Made by a program: the position numbers and the translations under genes. Positions 18,282 to 27,616 of a stretch of DNA of 64,000 bases are shown one piece after another; the first letter of the stretch is position 1; each line of letters opens with the position of its first letter. The notes below the pieces were generated by a model. That model was not told the DNA's origin. It saw only the letters and a list, made by a program, of their open reading frames with translations, and made no database searches. The DNA comes from Peribacillus butanolivorans (lineage in GTDB: Bacteria; Bacillota; Bacilli; Bacillales; DSM-1321), in the NCBI RefSeq assembly GCF_001273755.1, contig NZ_LGYA01000001.1, forward strand, positions 62,001-126,000, given 5' to 3'.

Positions 18282-19388
18282 ATGTTTTTAGCAATACGTG
18301 AACTAAAGCATTCAAAGTTACGTTATCTGCTGATTGGACTGATTATGGTATTGGTCGCTTTGCTTGTCTTTATCATTTCAGGATTAGCCAATGGACTTTC
18401 TTCAGATAATGCTTCATCCATACAAAATATGAAGGCCGACTATTTCGTAATGGAGCATGACTCTAAAAATAAATTGAACCGATCGATCATATCCATGGAA
18501 AAGCTAGATGAAATCCGGGCTTCATCGGATGTTAAAGCAGCCGAAGGACTTGGGCAAATGATGATCACATTGAATAAAGTCGGCTCATCGGAGAAAACGG
18601 ATGTCACGATTTTTGCGACCAATGCTAGTGGTATTTTAGCACCGAAGGTCATAGAAGGAACGAACTATGACAATAAGAAACAAGGTGAAGTAGTTGCAGA
18701 TAGTTCTTTAAAAGAAGTTGGTTATAAATTAGGTGATTCACTTAAAGATGATCTATCAGGTAAGGTTTTCACCATTGTTGGTTTTACTGAAAAGCAGTCT
18801 TACAGCCATTCACCGGTAGTTTACATGAATGTTAAGGGATGGCAGGAGATTAACCCAGCATTGAAAAATCAAGGGAATGATTCAATCAGCACGATAGCCG
18901 TGCAAATGGATTCAAAGGCAGAAGAAAATGTACGTGAATCATTGCCTGAAGACCTAACACTCATTTCGAAAGATGAATCCCTTCAGAGTATACCAGGGTT
19001 CAAAGAGGAACAGGGTACATTGACGATGATGATTGCCTTTTTGTTTGTTATAGCAGCTTTTGTTTTGGCGGTGTTCTTCTATGTCATTACTTTACAAAAA
19101 ACGAATCAATTTGGTGTCCTTAAGGCACTTGGAGCTAATACGAGTTTCCTTGCAAAAAGTATCGTTGGTCAGGTTATGCTACTTGCCGTGGCATGTATAG
19201 CCATTAGTGTTGCACTGACATATGGTGTCACTTTAATTATGCCAGAGGGAATGCCATTTGAATTGAGTACCAATTTGGTTATTAAATATTCCCTGTTACT
19301 TTTGGTTGTATCCGTATTGGGTTCACTGCTATCACTATATCGAGTAGCGAAGATAGATGCGATCGAAGCAATAGGGAGGGTATCATGA
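18282..19388 (+). CDS. hrtB: Heme efflux ABC transporter permease HrtB
   Basis: MacB/FtsX-like permease of 368 residues. One N-terminal transmembrane helix (about 14-36, ending at FIISGLANGL), a large extracellular domain, then three C-terminal helices, as in HrtB. With HrtA it expels toxic heme from the membrane. The ATG at 18282 has GGGAG 8 bases upstream; an in-frame ATG at 18267 lacks spacing for its AAGGA. Ends in an ATGA overlap with hrtA. The S. aureus operon is hrtAB; the hrtBA order here is as in bacilli. Confidence 0.9.
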   Translation: MFLAIRELKHSKLRYLLIGLIMVLVALLVFIISGLANGLSSDNASSIQNMKADYFVMEHDSKNKLNRSIISMEKLDEIRASSDVKAAEGLGQMMITLNKVGSSEKTDVTIFATNASGILAPKVIEGTNYDNKKQGEVVADSSLKEVGYKLGDSLKDDLSGKVFTIVGFTEKQSYSHSPVVYMNVKGWQEINPALKNQGNDSISTIAVQMDSKAEENVRESLPEDLTLISKDESLQSIPGFKEEQGTLTMMIAFLFVIAAFVLAVFFYVITLQKTNQFGVLKALGANTSFLAKSIVGQVMLLAVACIAISVALTYGVTLIMPEGMPFELSTNLVIKYSLLLLVVSVLGSLLSLYRVAKIDAIEAIGRVS

Positions 19389-20062
19389 TGGGGGATAAAC
19401 TATTATTTGAAAACGTCAGTAAGATTTATGGGGAAGGCGATAATAAGGTGACAGCTCTTGATAATATTTCCCTGAATGTGAGAGCGGGGGAATTTGTTGC
19501 CATCGTGGGTCCATCTGGCTCAGGAAAAAGTACTTTTCTTTCCATAGCAGGTGCGTTACTTTCCCCAAGTAAAGGTCGCTTACTGCTGAATGATGAGGAT
19601 ATTACATCACTATCTCCAAAGAAATTGACTCGAGTGCGCCTTGAAAAGATCGGGTTTGTATTCCAATCGTCGAATCTTGTTCCATATCTAACAGTACGAG
19701 ATCAGCTTCTGCTCATTTCTGAACTGATTGGCAAACGGGATAAAAAAACTATGAAAAAAGCGGACGAATTGCTTAGCCACCTTGGACTTGGACATCGGGC
19801 AGATCACTTGCCAGAAGCACTGTCGGGCGGAGAGCGGCAGCGTGTAGCCATCGCCCGTTCGTTGATGAATGATCCTGAAATCATTTTAGCGGATGAACCA
19901 ACCGCAAGTCTTGATTCCAAAAGAGGCAGGGATGTTGTTGAAATGCTTGCTCATGAGGTGAAGTCAAGAAATAAAGCGGCCATCATGGTAACGCACGATG
20001 AAAGAATGTTAGATTTATGTGATCGAGTGGTCAATATTACAGATGGCAAGGTTTTTGGGTGA
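19385..20062 (+). CDS. hrtA: Heme efflux ABC transporter ATPase HrtA
   Basis: LolD/MacB-type ATPase of 225 residues with Walker [10 protein letters not shown], signature [14 protein letters not shown], Walker [13 protein letters not shown] and switch His in VTHDE. AGGGAGG lies just before the start. It pairs with HrtB by 4-base overlap and is under the same HssR box. Confidence 0.92.
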   Translation: MMGDKLLFENVSKIYGEGDNKVTALDNISLNVRAGEFVAIVGPSGSGKSTFLSIAGALLSPSKGRLLLNDEDITSLSPKKLTRVRLEKIGFVFQSSNLVPYLTVRDQLLLISELIGKRDKKTMKKADELLSHLGLGHRADHLPEALSGGERQRVAIARSLMNDPEIILADEPTASLDSKRGRDVVEMLAHEVKSRNKAAIMVTHDERMLDLCDRVVNITDGKVFG

Positions 20063-20140
20063 AAAAGTTAAACGTAAACACATTTTCATGATTTGAGTTA
20101 TTACAATAAGCGCTGATATATTCCGATGTAACTGATAAAT

Positions 20141-20189
20141 AGGCCGCCGCTTCTCCAAAGGAATTAGGAGAGGCGGCGGCCTGAATTTT
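20141..20189 (+). terminator. Terminator of the hrtBA operon
   Basis: GC-rich arms AGGCCGCCGC and GCGGCGGCCT extended by TTCTCC/GGAGAG, followed by GAATTTTT. Confidence 0.85.
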
Positions 20190-20303
20190 TGGGAACCTTG
20201 TTTAGTTAAATTCAAAAACAAGATGAACTTTACTATTTGAGAAAAACTAATCCTAATGGACAGTAAGCAGCTGAATTCTAGTTGGAAACAGTAGTCGATA
20301 TAA

Positions 20304-20447
20304 ATACTTTATAGAACGGACTTAAATTATGTAAGGAAAGACGGAAAAGGTGATCTCCTAGTATATTTTATAAACGGCTATAAGATAGAAAAAGGATACT
20401 ATGCTGGTATACCTGACCGTTATCTTCGGATTAAGGTGTTAGGGTAG
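20304..20447 (+). other. Unrecognised open-frame fragment
   Basis: A 47-codon open stretch without a start reads protein-like (for example DGKGDLLVYFINGYKIEKGY and GIPDRYLRIKVLG) and ends in TAG, overlapping the tail of convergent bioC. It looks like the C-terminal end of a lost gene. I do not recognise the family. Confidence 0.3.
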
Positions 20448-21269
20448 GGGGGCATGTTTTATTATCTTAAAAAACAAACAGTGATAGGTTGCCTTCACAC
20501 CTGATTCATCTTGGTATTTTGTTTCGTATATGTTGATTAACTCTCGAAAAAAAGAAGGGCGCTGGCAGTAGATTTCTTTGTTGCTGTTAGCTGCACCAAT
20601 CTTTTTAATTGAAGTGAAAAATTCACGTACTGTCTGAAAGTACTCTAGTTCAAGCTTTTCTAATTTTGTTATCTCTAATGGAAATGCTGATGAAAAAGGG
20701 ATTGCTTCTTCACAAATTTGGGATAATTCTTCTAGAGCGTAAAACATTTGGCCTGGTGAACTATCAATTGAAAGTTGAAGCTTTTCTTTCGCATATTCAT
20801 AGGACATATGAAGCTCCTGAAAGGTTTTAATTCCAAACGTTGAAAATATCAGGTTGCCTTCAGGCGTTAATCGTGTAAACAATTGTTCAATGGTCCCAGG
20901 AAGATTATTCAGCCATTGAAACGTTGCATTAGAAATAATTAAGTCGTAATTTTCATTAAGCGTCATTTCTTCGATATCAGCACATAAAAAAGTAACACGG
21001 TCTTCCATTGTTATTCCTTTCGCCATTTCAACCATTCCTGGTGCTAAATCAACAGCGGTAATATAAGCATTAGGAAATGTATTAACGAGTAACCTGGTTA
21101 AGTAACCAGTACCGCAGCCAATTTCAAGGATGTTAATTCTTTGTTTGCTGTTTTTTTGAGGGAGCAAATCCACTAATTGTTTCGCCATGTTTTTTTGAAC
21201 ATTGGCATATGTATCATATGTTTTCGCATGTTCACTGAATCGCTTACTTAACAATTGTTTATCAATCAT
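20439..21269 (-). CDS. bioC: Malonyl-ACP O-methyltransferase BioC
   Basis: SAM-dependent methyltransferase of 276 residues that methylates malonyl-ACP to disguise it as a fatty acid primer in pimelate synthesis for biotin. SAM motif ILEIGCGTGYLTRLL (about 48-62), then AVDLAPGMVE, and motif IISNATFQWL, typical of BioC. Third gene of a bioF-bioH-bioC operon; its start overlaps the hydrolase end by 8 bases, with AAAAGGAG before the ATG. Confidence 0.92.
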   Translation of the reverse strand: MIDKQLLSKRFSEHAKTYDTYANVQKNMAKQLVDLLPQKNSKQRINILEIGCGTGYLTRLLVNTFPNAYITAVDLAPGMVEMAKGITMEDRVTFLCADIEEMTLNENYDLIISNATFQWLNNLPGTIEQLFTRLTPEGNLIFSTFGIKTFQELHMSYEYAKEKLQLSIDSSPGQMFYALEELSQICEEAIPFSSAFPLEITKLEKLELEYFQTVREFFTSIKKIGAANSNKEIYCQRPSFFRELINIYETKYQDESGVKATYHCLFFKIIKHAPLP

Positions 21270-22008
21270 GAATGTACTCCTTTTGAATAAATGTTTTTAT
21301 AAGCTGCACACATTCCTGTGGTTTTGTGAAAAATGGAATATGACCAGCGCCTTCGATAATATGAACCTCGGCTTTCCCACCCAGATTTTCTTTAATGAAA
21401 GATGAGGCTTCGAGTGGACAAATTTTGTCTTCTCTCCCATGGATCAATAAAATGGGAGTTTCAATCTGGTCGAGCTTTACTCTAACATCTTTCTGAAGTA
21501 AATAATCCAAACCTATAAGAAGCGAAAATACGTCATCCCCATGAAACTCGCTTTGAATTGTCGTGATGAATTGATGATAAAAACCTTCTTCTTTTTCAGC
21601 TTCGGAAAACATTGCTTCATAGAAAGAAGTCAAAGTCTTCTCTTTATTGCGCTGCAGTTGTTTCTTCATGCGCTCGACCATTCGTGGATCCCAGCCAAAT
21701 GAATAATTATCTCCTGTGGTAAACCGACTTGTTGCGCCAATTAGTATAAAACCTTTTATTTTTTCTCGATACGAACTTGCAAGTTCAAGTGATAATAGAG
21801 ATCCTAATGACCAGCCAAGTAAAAAAACAGGACCATCAATAGAAGCGATTGTGTCTATGACTCGTTCTTCAAAGTCATTTAGTGTTTTCATATCTCTCCA
21901 TTCTATGAATGAGAGGTGAAATACTTCTGACAGCGGTTTGATTAACTGTTGAAACGCATCTTTTTCCATTCCCCAGCCAGGAAGCATGACTAAATTCGGC
22001 TGTTTCAT
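21262..22008 (-). CDS. bioH: BioH-type alpha/beta hydrolase (pimeloyl-ACP methyl ester esterase)
   Basis: 248-residue alpha/beta hydrolase. Nucleophile serine in GWSLGSLLSLE, catalytic Asp in LIHGREDKICP and His in EGAGHIPFF are all present. Position between bioF and bioC indicates the BioH role: removing the methyl group from pimeloyl-ACP. It is not orthologous by length to B. subtilis proteins, where BioI does a different job. Start overlaps the bioF stop by one base (TAATG). Confidence 0.82.
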   Translation of the reverse strand: MKQPNLVMLPGWGMEKDAFQQLIKPLSEVFHLSFIEWRDMKTLNDFEERVIDTIASIDGPVFLLGWSLGSLLSLELASSYREKIKGFILIGATSRFTTGDNYSFGWDPRMVERMKKQLQRNKEKTLTSFYEAMFSEAEKEEGFYHQFITTIQSEFHGDDVFSLLIGLDYLLQKDVRVKLDQIETPILLIHGREDKICPLEASSFIKENLGGKAEVHIIEGAGHIPFFTKPQECVQLIKTFIQKEYIHD

Positions 22009-23204
22009 TAAATAACACCCATTTCTTTTCCAATGATCGAAACTTTTTCAACTGCCCAATCAAGATCTTTTTTATCGTGGAGAGCTGTTACAGTAAAACG
22101 GATTCTCGCCTCATTTTCAGGAACGGTCGGCGGCCTGACAGCAATAGCTGCAATTCCTTCTTTCTGCAAACGTGTGGCAAATTCCATCGCTTTTTCGTTT
22201 TCCCCGATGACGATAGGAACAATTTGTGATCGACTTCCACAAATATTAAACCCGTAATATGTGAGTTCTTCTCTAAAGTGTTCTGAATGTGTTTGGAGCA
22301 GTGAGCGGCGTTCTGGTTCTTGCTGTACAAGTTCTATCGCTGTTTTCATAGCACCGAGTATGGCCGGGGGGAGTGCAGTTGAATAAATGAATCCGCGCAT
22401 GCGATTTTTTAAATAGTCGATGAGCCATTTTTTCCCGACGACATAGGCCCCGAATGAACCGAGTGCTTTACTGAATGTTCCCATTTGGATATCTATTTTA
22501 TTTTGAAGATGGAGATGACCGGCATAACCTTCACCGTTTTTACCGTAGATGCCGCTTCCGTGTGCTTCATCAGTCATTAACATAGCGTTATAACGTTCTT
22601 TTAACCGAACAAGGTCTTCAAGATAAGCAAAGTCACCGTCCATGCTGAAGACCGTATCCGTCACGATTAATTTACGTGCTTCCATCGATGATTTTTTCAA
22701 TAATGCTTCTAAATGATCTAAATCATTATGACGATAGCGTAGATGCTTTGCACGGCTTAAGAGAGCTCCATCGACAATGCTTGCATGATTCAATTTATCG
22801 CTATAAATAATATCGTTACGGGACAGCAGGGTGGAGATAATTCCAAGGTTCGCGTTATATCCACTGTTAATAATGAGTCCTGCTTCGGCTTTCTTCCAAT
22901 TGACAAGAGCTTGTTCTGCTTGCTCGTAAAGAGGATGATTGCCAATAATTAAACGTGAAGCCGTTGCTCCTGCACCATAAGTATGTACTGCATCTACCAT
23001 AGCCTTTTTCAGCCGCTCATCCCCTGCATATCCTAAATAGTTATTAGAAGCTAGATTTAGCATCCTGCACCCGTTGATCATAAGCCATGGCTGCTCGGCG
23101 AATTCCGTTGAAACGAGTTCACGTTTTTGCGATATCTCTTCTAAATAAGCCAGTTCTTTCTTAATTTTTTCTTCCCAACAAGGTAATTGTTTTTCACTGT
23201 GCAT
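22008..23204 (-). CDS. bioF: 8-amino-7-oxononanoate synthase BioF
   Basis: PLP enzyme that condenses pimeloyl-thioester with L-alanine in biotin synthesis. It shows NLASNNYLG, DEAHGSGIYG and the PLP lysine context GTFSKALGSFGAYV. I prefer ATG 23204 (MHSEKQL) over 23210, since AAAAGGAGA ends only 1-2 bases before the latter and about 7 before the former. Promoter-proximal gene of the operon behind a BirA box. bioA, bioB and bioD are not in the window. Confidence 0.93.
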   Translation of the reverse strand: MHSEKQLPCWEEKIKKELAYLEEISQKRELVSTEFAEQPWLMINGCRMLNLASNNYLGYAGDERLKKAMVDAVHTYGAGATASRLIIGNHPLYEQAEQALVNWKKAEAGLIINSGYNANLGIISTLLSRNDIIYSDKLNHASIVDGALLSRAKHLRYRHNDLDHLEALLKKSSMEARKLIVTDTVFSMDGDFAYLEDLVRLKERYNAMLMTDEAHGSGIYGKNGEGYAGHLHLQNKIDIQMGTFSKALGSFGAYVVGKKWLIDYLKNRMRGFIYSTALPPAILGAMKTAIELVQQEPERRSLLQTHSEHFREELTYYGFNICGSRSQIVPIVIGENEKAMEFATRLQKEGIAAIAVRPPTVPENEARIRFTVTALHDKKDLDWAVEKVSIIGKEMGVI

Positions 23205-23219
23205 AGCCATTCTCCTTTT

Positions 23220-23255
23220 TATATGTTAACTAAAAATAATATAGGTTAACATATA
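23220..23255 (-). promoter_or_regulatory. BirA (biotin repressor) operator
   Basis: Perfect arms TATATGTTAAC and GTTAACATATA separated by 14 bases just upstream of bioF. This is the BirA box pattern (TGTTAAC, spacer, GTTAACA). The operator overlaps the likely promoter, so the BirA-biotinyl-AMP complex should repress the operon. Confidence 0.88.
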
Positions 23256-23558
23256 AAACATTCTAATCATGACTCAATGAAACTGTCAAGCTTTGAAAAG
23301 GAACATGATAATAAATTGATTATCCATTAATCTAGGAGAAATCAAGGGGCGAAAAAAGACACTTATCATAAGTATGCTGTTGGTCATTTGAACCAGGTCG
23401 AGGAGCATGAAACTAACATAATAATAGGTTAATGAGAAGGAGACAGTGGCTTTGTTAAGCTAATGTATAAAAAAGCTTAGTGAAAATTAGTGTCTTTGTA
23501 TGTATTAATCTTGTTCATTGAAGATAATCTAACTTCCAAGGTAGTCTTTTTGTTAAAC

Positions 23559-23576
23559 CTTCAAATCTTTGAAGGA
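23559..23576. promoter_or_regulatory. Short palindrome upstream of the YitT-family gene
   Basis: CCTTCAAA-TC-TTTGAAGG, 8-base arms, lies 87 bases before the YitT-type gene. It could be an operator. The rest of 23256-23663 holds nothing I can identify. Confidence 0.35.
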
Positions 23577-23663
23577 TTAAATGGAATTCCATGTTACTAT
23601 AGAGCAGTGAAATTAACCTATTTCTTTTCACATTAACCATTACATAAAGGAAGGTAATTAAAT

Positions 23664-24503
23664 ATGAAAAAGATTTCTTTAGATGTTTTCTTTATATTAA
23701 TAGGAGCTTTTATTTTCGCTTTGGCAATAAATCTTTTCGTTATTCCCAATGAACTTGGTGAGGGAGGAGTCACGGGGATAACCATCATTTTGTTTTATCT
23801 TTTTGAATGGTCACCAGGGCTGTTAAGTTTGATTATTAACGCTTTCCTGCTCATTGTCGGTTATAAATATTTGTCGAAAATAACAACGGTTTATACAATC
23901 ATAGCCGTTGCATTTAATTCACTTTTCCTCCATTTAACCGAAAGTTGGTCGATATCTTCAGATGAATTGGTCGTCAATGCGATATTTGGCGGTGTTTTTG
24001 CCGGTGCAGGTATTGGCATAATCATTCGAGTTGGAGGCACGACTGCCGGTACAACGATCTTAGCACGAATTACGAATAAATATTTGGGATGGAGCTTAAG
24101 CTATGGACTTCTGTTTTTCGATTTAATCGTTGCGTTCTCATCTTATTTTATTATTGGTGCAGAAGGTCTAATGCTTACTATCCTTATGCTTTATATTGGA
24201 ACAAAAACGATGGAATTCATCATTGAAGGATTGAACCCGAAAAAAGCGATTACCATCATTTCAAAAGAAGCAGATCAGATTGCAAAACAAGTAACCGTTT
24301 TGATGGATAGAGGGGTGACTGTTTTTAGTGGTCATGGATACTATACAAAAGAATCCAAGGAAATCCTATATATTGTTATTAGTAAGCAAGAGGTACTCAA
24401 ATTAAAGAGAATTGTACAGTCTACTGATAGAAGTGCTTTTATAGCCATACATGATGTTCGTGATGTATTTGGAGAAGGATTCTTAGATATTTCGAAGTCT
24501 TAA
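23664..24503 (+). CDS. YitT family membrane protein with DUF2179 tail
   Basis: 279 residues. Five hydrophobic segments in the first 190 residues include the family motif NELGEGGVTGITII and RVGGTTAGTTILARI. A cytoplasmic DUF2179 domain follows (about 195-279, GVTVFSGHGYYT). The biochemical function of YitT proteins is not settled. AAGGAAGG-type site before the ATG. It is followed by a terminator. Confidence 0.88.
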   Translation: MKKISLDVFFILIGAFIFALAINLFVIPNELGEGGVTGITIILFYLFEWSPGLLSLIINAFLLIVGYKYLSKITTVYTIIAVAFNSLFLHLTESWSISSDELVVNAIFGGVFAGAGIGIIIRVGGTTAGTTILARITNKYLGWSLSYGLLFFDLIVAFSSYFIIGAEGLMLTILMLYIGTKTMEFIIEGLNPKKAITIISKEADQIAKQVTVLMDRGVTVFSGHGYYTKESKEILYIVISKQEVLKLKRIVQSTDRSAFIAIHDVRDVFGEGFLDISKS

Positions 24504-24599
24504 AACCATATTGAGGAGCCAATGTGGTTCCTTTTAATGGGGAATCTTATATAGTATTTTTGAAACATTTGATTTGGAACTAAAGAAATAATTGCAAAG

Positions 24600-24625
24600 A
24601 GCCTAAATAGGCTTTTTTTATTTTT
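24600..24625 (+). terminator. Terminator after the YitT-family gene
   Basis: AGCCTA-AA-TAGGCT then TTTTTTATTTTT. A weaker dyad (ACCATATTG/CAATGTGGT) lies closer to the stop at 24506-24529. Confidence 0.85.
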
Positions 24626-24731
24626 CCAAAAAGAGAAAAATCTGTAAATTAAGAATAATTTGTTATATTATGTAAGTAAGAATCCAAACACCCTGAGGAG
24701 TGCAGCCATTAAATATGGAGGTGTGTCCAAT

Positions 24732-24917
24732 ATGATCCTTTTAAAAGTGGATGACAGAAAGTTTGGGAAAAGCAATATCAAGTACAGCATAGTTGATAAG
24801 GAAACGAATAAACTGATTATTAGTGGTGTGTTTGAAGAATTTGGACAAGCAAGTGATAAATATTATGAACTAAAGGATGAGTATGGTTCATCCAATGTGA
24901 AGATGGTATTGAAGTGA
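24732..24917 (+). CDS. Small hypothetical protein
   Basis: 61-residue soluble protein (MILLKVDDRKFGKSNIKYS at the start, ending VKMVLK), preceded by GGAGGTG at good spacing. An upstream in-frame ATG at 24660 has no ribosome site. No family recognised; alternating strands and a helix with ASDKYYELKDEY suggest a small compact fold. Confidence 0.6.
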   Translation: MILLKVDDRKFGKSNIKYSIVDKETNKLIISGVFEEFGQASDKYYELKDEYGSSNVKMVLK

Positions 24918-25083
24918 ATAGAGGGGAGCCTTTGGGTTTCCCTATTTAAAACTTATTTAGAATAAATGTCCATTACGATAATTTTTATAATCAAATAAAG
25001 GAATAATCTTAGGTTTGTGAATCATATAATTAAGTAGACAAGGCTTATATCCTACTTGTTGTTTACAAAAAAATACAATTTAA

Positions 25084-25112
25084 TTGTAAAGTATGGAATT
25101 TAGTGGTAATAT
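25084..25112 (+). promoter_or_regulatory. Candidate sigma-A promoter of the sugar ABC operon
   Basis: TTGTAA, 17-base spacer, TAATAT. An AAACGTTT-core operator starts 12 bases after the -10 element, in position to block initiation. Confidence 0.6.
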
Positions 25113-25124
25113 AAAGCGCATAAA

Positions 25125-25138
25125 TGAAAACGTTTACA
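25125..25138. promoter_or_regulatory. LacI/CcpA-type operator 1
   Basis: TGAAAACGTTTACA, matching the cre-type consensus and sharing the AAACGTTT core with the sites at 25225 and 29667. It may bind the local LacI regulator (28492), CcpA, or both. Confidence 0.7.
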
Positions 25139-25224
25139 GTGTTCATGTAAGGAGGTGATGTATAAAAGGTTGGATAGAATAATAATATAGTAGATTTAGA
25201 AGCGTATATTTTTTTATCATTTTA

Positions 25225-25238
25225 TGCAAACGTTTTCT
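25225..25238. promoter_or_regulatory. LacI-type operator 2
   Basis: TGCAAACGTTTTCT, 100 bases after operator 1 and upstream of the solute-binding protein gene. Two spaced operators would suit looping or roadblock repression. Confidence 0.6.
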
Positions 25239-25281
25239 TGAATTTGCATAAGATCTTATGAAAAAGGGAGAGTTGGTAGGC

Positions 25282-26580
25282 ATGAAACGTAAAAAATGGT
25301 ACGGGGGAATCTTTTCTGTTTTATTAATTTTTAGTGTGATTTTGGCTGGATGCTCTTCTTCTACAGGTGGAGACAGTGACTCTAAAGACAAAGATAAAGT
25401 GACGCTGGATATCTTTCAATTCAAAGTAGAGTTTAAGCAGCAATTTGAGAATTTGGCAAAACAATATGAAAAAGAAAATCCAAATGTAAAAATCAAGATA
25501 TCAACAGTGGGTGGTGGAAATGATTATAAATCAGCCATTACTGCAAAGTTTGCTTCAGGTGAGGAGCCAGCAGTTTTTAACATTGGCGGACCAATAGATG
25601 TTGAACAATATAAAGATAGATTATTAGATTTAAAGGATACAAAGGCTGCAGCTGCTGCGCTTGATGGTACATTGGATGGCGTGGAAGAGGACGGGCACGT
25701 TCTAGGGCTTCCATTTAACCAAGAAGGATACGGCTTGATTTATAACAAACGAATTTTTGAAGAAGCCGGAGTTAAACCTGAAGAAATTACTAGTTATTCA
25801 GCATTAGAGGCTGCGGTTAAAAAACTGGATTCACAGAAAGATAAATTGAAAATCGAGGCGGTTTTCGCTTATCCGGTTAAAGAGAAGTGGGTAACAGGAA
25901 ACCACTTATCAAATGTCTTTTTAGCACCTGAATTTGATGGGAACGTATTAACTGCGAGCAAGTCACCAACCGTTAAATTTACGGATGGTGACAAGTTTAA
26001 GCAACTGGTCGATATTCAAAATAAATATTCCGTTCAGCCGACGGCAAGTCTAGATTATTCACAACAAGTGGAAGAGTTGTTCTCGCTTGAAAAGGTTGCA
26101 ATCATTCAGCAAGGAAACTGGGTGTATAACACAGTGTACGATATGGATCCTGAGTTAGCCGAAAACGGTATTGGTATTATCCCGATTCCGAATGGGGATA
26201 CAGCTGCGGGGATGCCAGTTGGGGTTCCAAACTATTGGGCAGTGAACAAAAAATCAGATGAAAAAGTTCAGGAAGAAGCGAAGAAATTCCTCGACTGGAT
26301 GTATACATCTGATGAAGGAAAAAAAGCTGTTTTGGAGGATTTTAAATTCATTCCAGCTTATGAAGGGTATGACGTAGAAAAAATTGCCGATCCACTTTCA
26401 AAAGAAATTTATAAATATTCACAAGATGGAAAGACGACTGGCTGGGTTTTTAATGGATATCCAGTTGGTTGGAATGATGACCTAGGTGCAAGTGTCCAAA
26501 AATACGTAACTGGTAAACTAACATGGGATGAACTTGTGCAACAAAATATTGAAAATTGGGAGAAAATTCACAGTAAATAA
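25282..26580 (+). CDS. Sugar ABC transporter solute-binding lipoprotein (family 1)
   Basis: 432-residue extracellular receptor of a carbohydrate importer. Signal peptide with lipobox VILAGC (lipidated Cys near residue 24), followed by an SSSTGGDSDS linker. The rest is a family-1 binding fold (ENPNVKIKISTVGGGNDY, FASGEEPAVFNIGG, LPFNQEGYGLIYNK). The ATG at 25282 is chosen, since AGGGAG precedes it and the protein then begins with the signal peptide; an ATG at 25258 lacks a site. Repressible promoter with two operators upstream. Confidence 0.9.
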   Translation: MKRKKWYGGIFSVLLIFSVILAGCSSSTGGDSDSKDKDKVTLDIFQFKVEFKQQFENLAKQYEKENPNVKIKISTVGGGNDYKSAITAKFASGEEPAVFNIGGPIDVEQYKDRLLDLKDTKAAAAALDGTLDGVEEDGHVLGLPFNQEGYGLIYNKRIFEEAGVKPEEITSYSALEAAVKKLDSQKDKLKIEAVFAYPVKEKWVTGNHLSNVFLAPEFDGNVLTASKSPTVKFTDGDKFKQLVDIQNKYSVQPTASLDYSQQVEELFSLEKVAIIQQGNWVYNTVYDMDPELAENGIGIIPIPNGDTAAGMPVGVPNYWAVNKKSDEKVQEEAKKFLDWMYTSDEGKKAVLEDFKFIPAYEGYDVEKIADPLSKEIYKYSQDGKTTGWVFNGYPVGWNDDLGASVQKYVTGKLTWDELVQQNIENWEKIHSK

Positions 26581-26597
26581 GTATTCCGTAAAGGGGA

Positions 26598-26642
26598 AAC
26601 AACCAATCGCCGTCGAAAGCTGTGTCGATTGGTTGTTCTTTG
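26598..26642 (+). terminator. Intercistronic hairpin between binding protein and permease genes
   Basis: AACAACCAATCG and CGATTGGTTGTT arms followed by CTTTGTT. Probably a leaky terminator or stabiliser that yields more binding protein than permease. Confidence 0.75.
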
Positions 26643-26755
26643 TTACAAGAAAGTCGTTAAAGGGAAAGTTCGGTTACTAGATATTCTTCGATTTTCGATT
26701 CCGAAATTAAAACTCATTTTCTACTAATATATCTTTCATAAGGAGGTCGGTTTCA

Positions 26756-27616
26756 TTGAGAAATCGGGATGCCGCATATTGGCTGTTTTTGACACCTGTT
26801 CTGGCTGCACTCATTTTGGTGGTGATTGTGCCACTCATTTACGGATTTTATTATTCATTTACGAATTGGAACGGACTTGGAACTCCGGACTTTATAGGGC
26901 TTAAAAATTATATAGACTTATTTACGGATAGAGGGTTTCTGGATACATTTTGGTTCACCATTAAATTTTCAGTAGCAGCTATTGTGGTAATTAATATTAT
27001 CGGCTTGAGTTTAGCGCTTATCGTGACGTCGAAAATTAAATCAAGCAATCTACTTCGGACAGTTTTCTTTATGCCAAATTTGATTGGTGGCTTGATTCTC
27101 GGTTTTATTTGGCAGTTTATTTTTATTAAAGTATTCGGCGCAATTGGTGATTTGACAGGGATTGAAGCTTTTAATGGCTGGCTGTCAACGACAGAAACCG
27201 GTTTTTGGGGATTAATCATTTTAACGTCTTGGCAAATGGCTGGCTATATCATGATCATTTATATTGCTTATTTACAAGCGGTTCCTGAAGAACTGATCGA
27301 GGCGGCTAAAATTGATGGGGCCAACAGCTTTCAACGTTTTCGCCATATTACTTTTCCGCTTGTAGCACCGGCTTTTACCGTTAGTTTGTTCTTAACGCTT
27401 TCCCACTCCTTTAAAATTTATGATCAAAACCTTTCTTTGACTAATGGAGCGCCTTATAACTCAACTGAAATGGTTGCGATGAACATTGTTAAATCCGCTT
27501 TTACCGAAAATGATATGGCATATGCGCAGGCAAAGGCCGTTATCTTCTTCGTAATTGTGGCAGCAGTTTCTCTAACACAAGTGTATATCAATAAGAAAAG
27601 GGAGGTTGAGCTGTAA
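26756..27616 (+). CDS. Sugar ABC transporter permease 1 (MalF/UgpA type)
   Basis: 286 residues, six predicted membrane helices, with the EAA loop EELIEAAKIDGANSFQRFRHITFPL that docks the ATPase. TTG start with a near-perfect AAGGAGGT nine bases upstream. Its stop overlaps the next start by one base. No ATPase gene is in the cluster, so a shared MsmX-type ATPase is probably used, as for many Bacillus sugar importers. Confidence 0.9.
   Translation: MRNRDAAYWLFLTPVLAALILVVIVPLIYGFYYSFTNWNGLGTPDFIGLKNYIDLFTDRGFLDTFWFTIKFSVAAIVVINIIGLSLALIVTSKIKSSNLLRTVFFMPNLIGGLILGFIWQFIFIKVFGAIGDLTGIEAFNGWLSTTETGFWGLIILTSWQMAGYIMIIYIAYLQAVPEELIEAAKIDGANSFQRFRHITFPLVAPAFTVSLFLTLSHSFKIYDQNLSLTNGAPYNSTEMVAMNIVKSAFTENDMAYAQAKAVIFFVIVAAVSLTQVYINKKREVEL

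Noticed and set aside
25158-25190. Ten-codon leader peptide MYKRLDRIII before the sugar-binding protein
   Set aside because: GGAGG lies only two bases from the ATG and no attenuator structure follows; probably chance.
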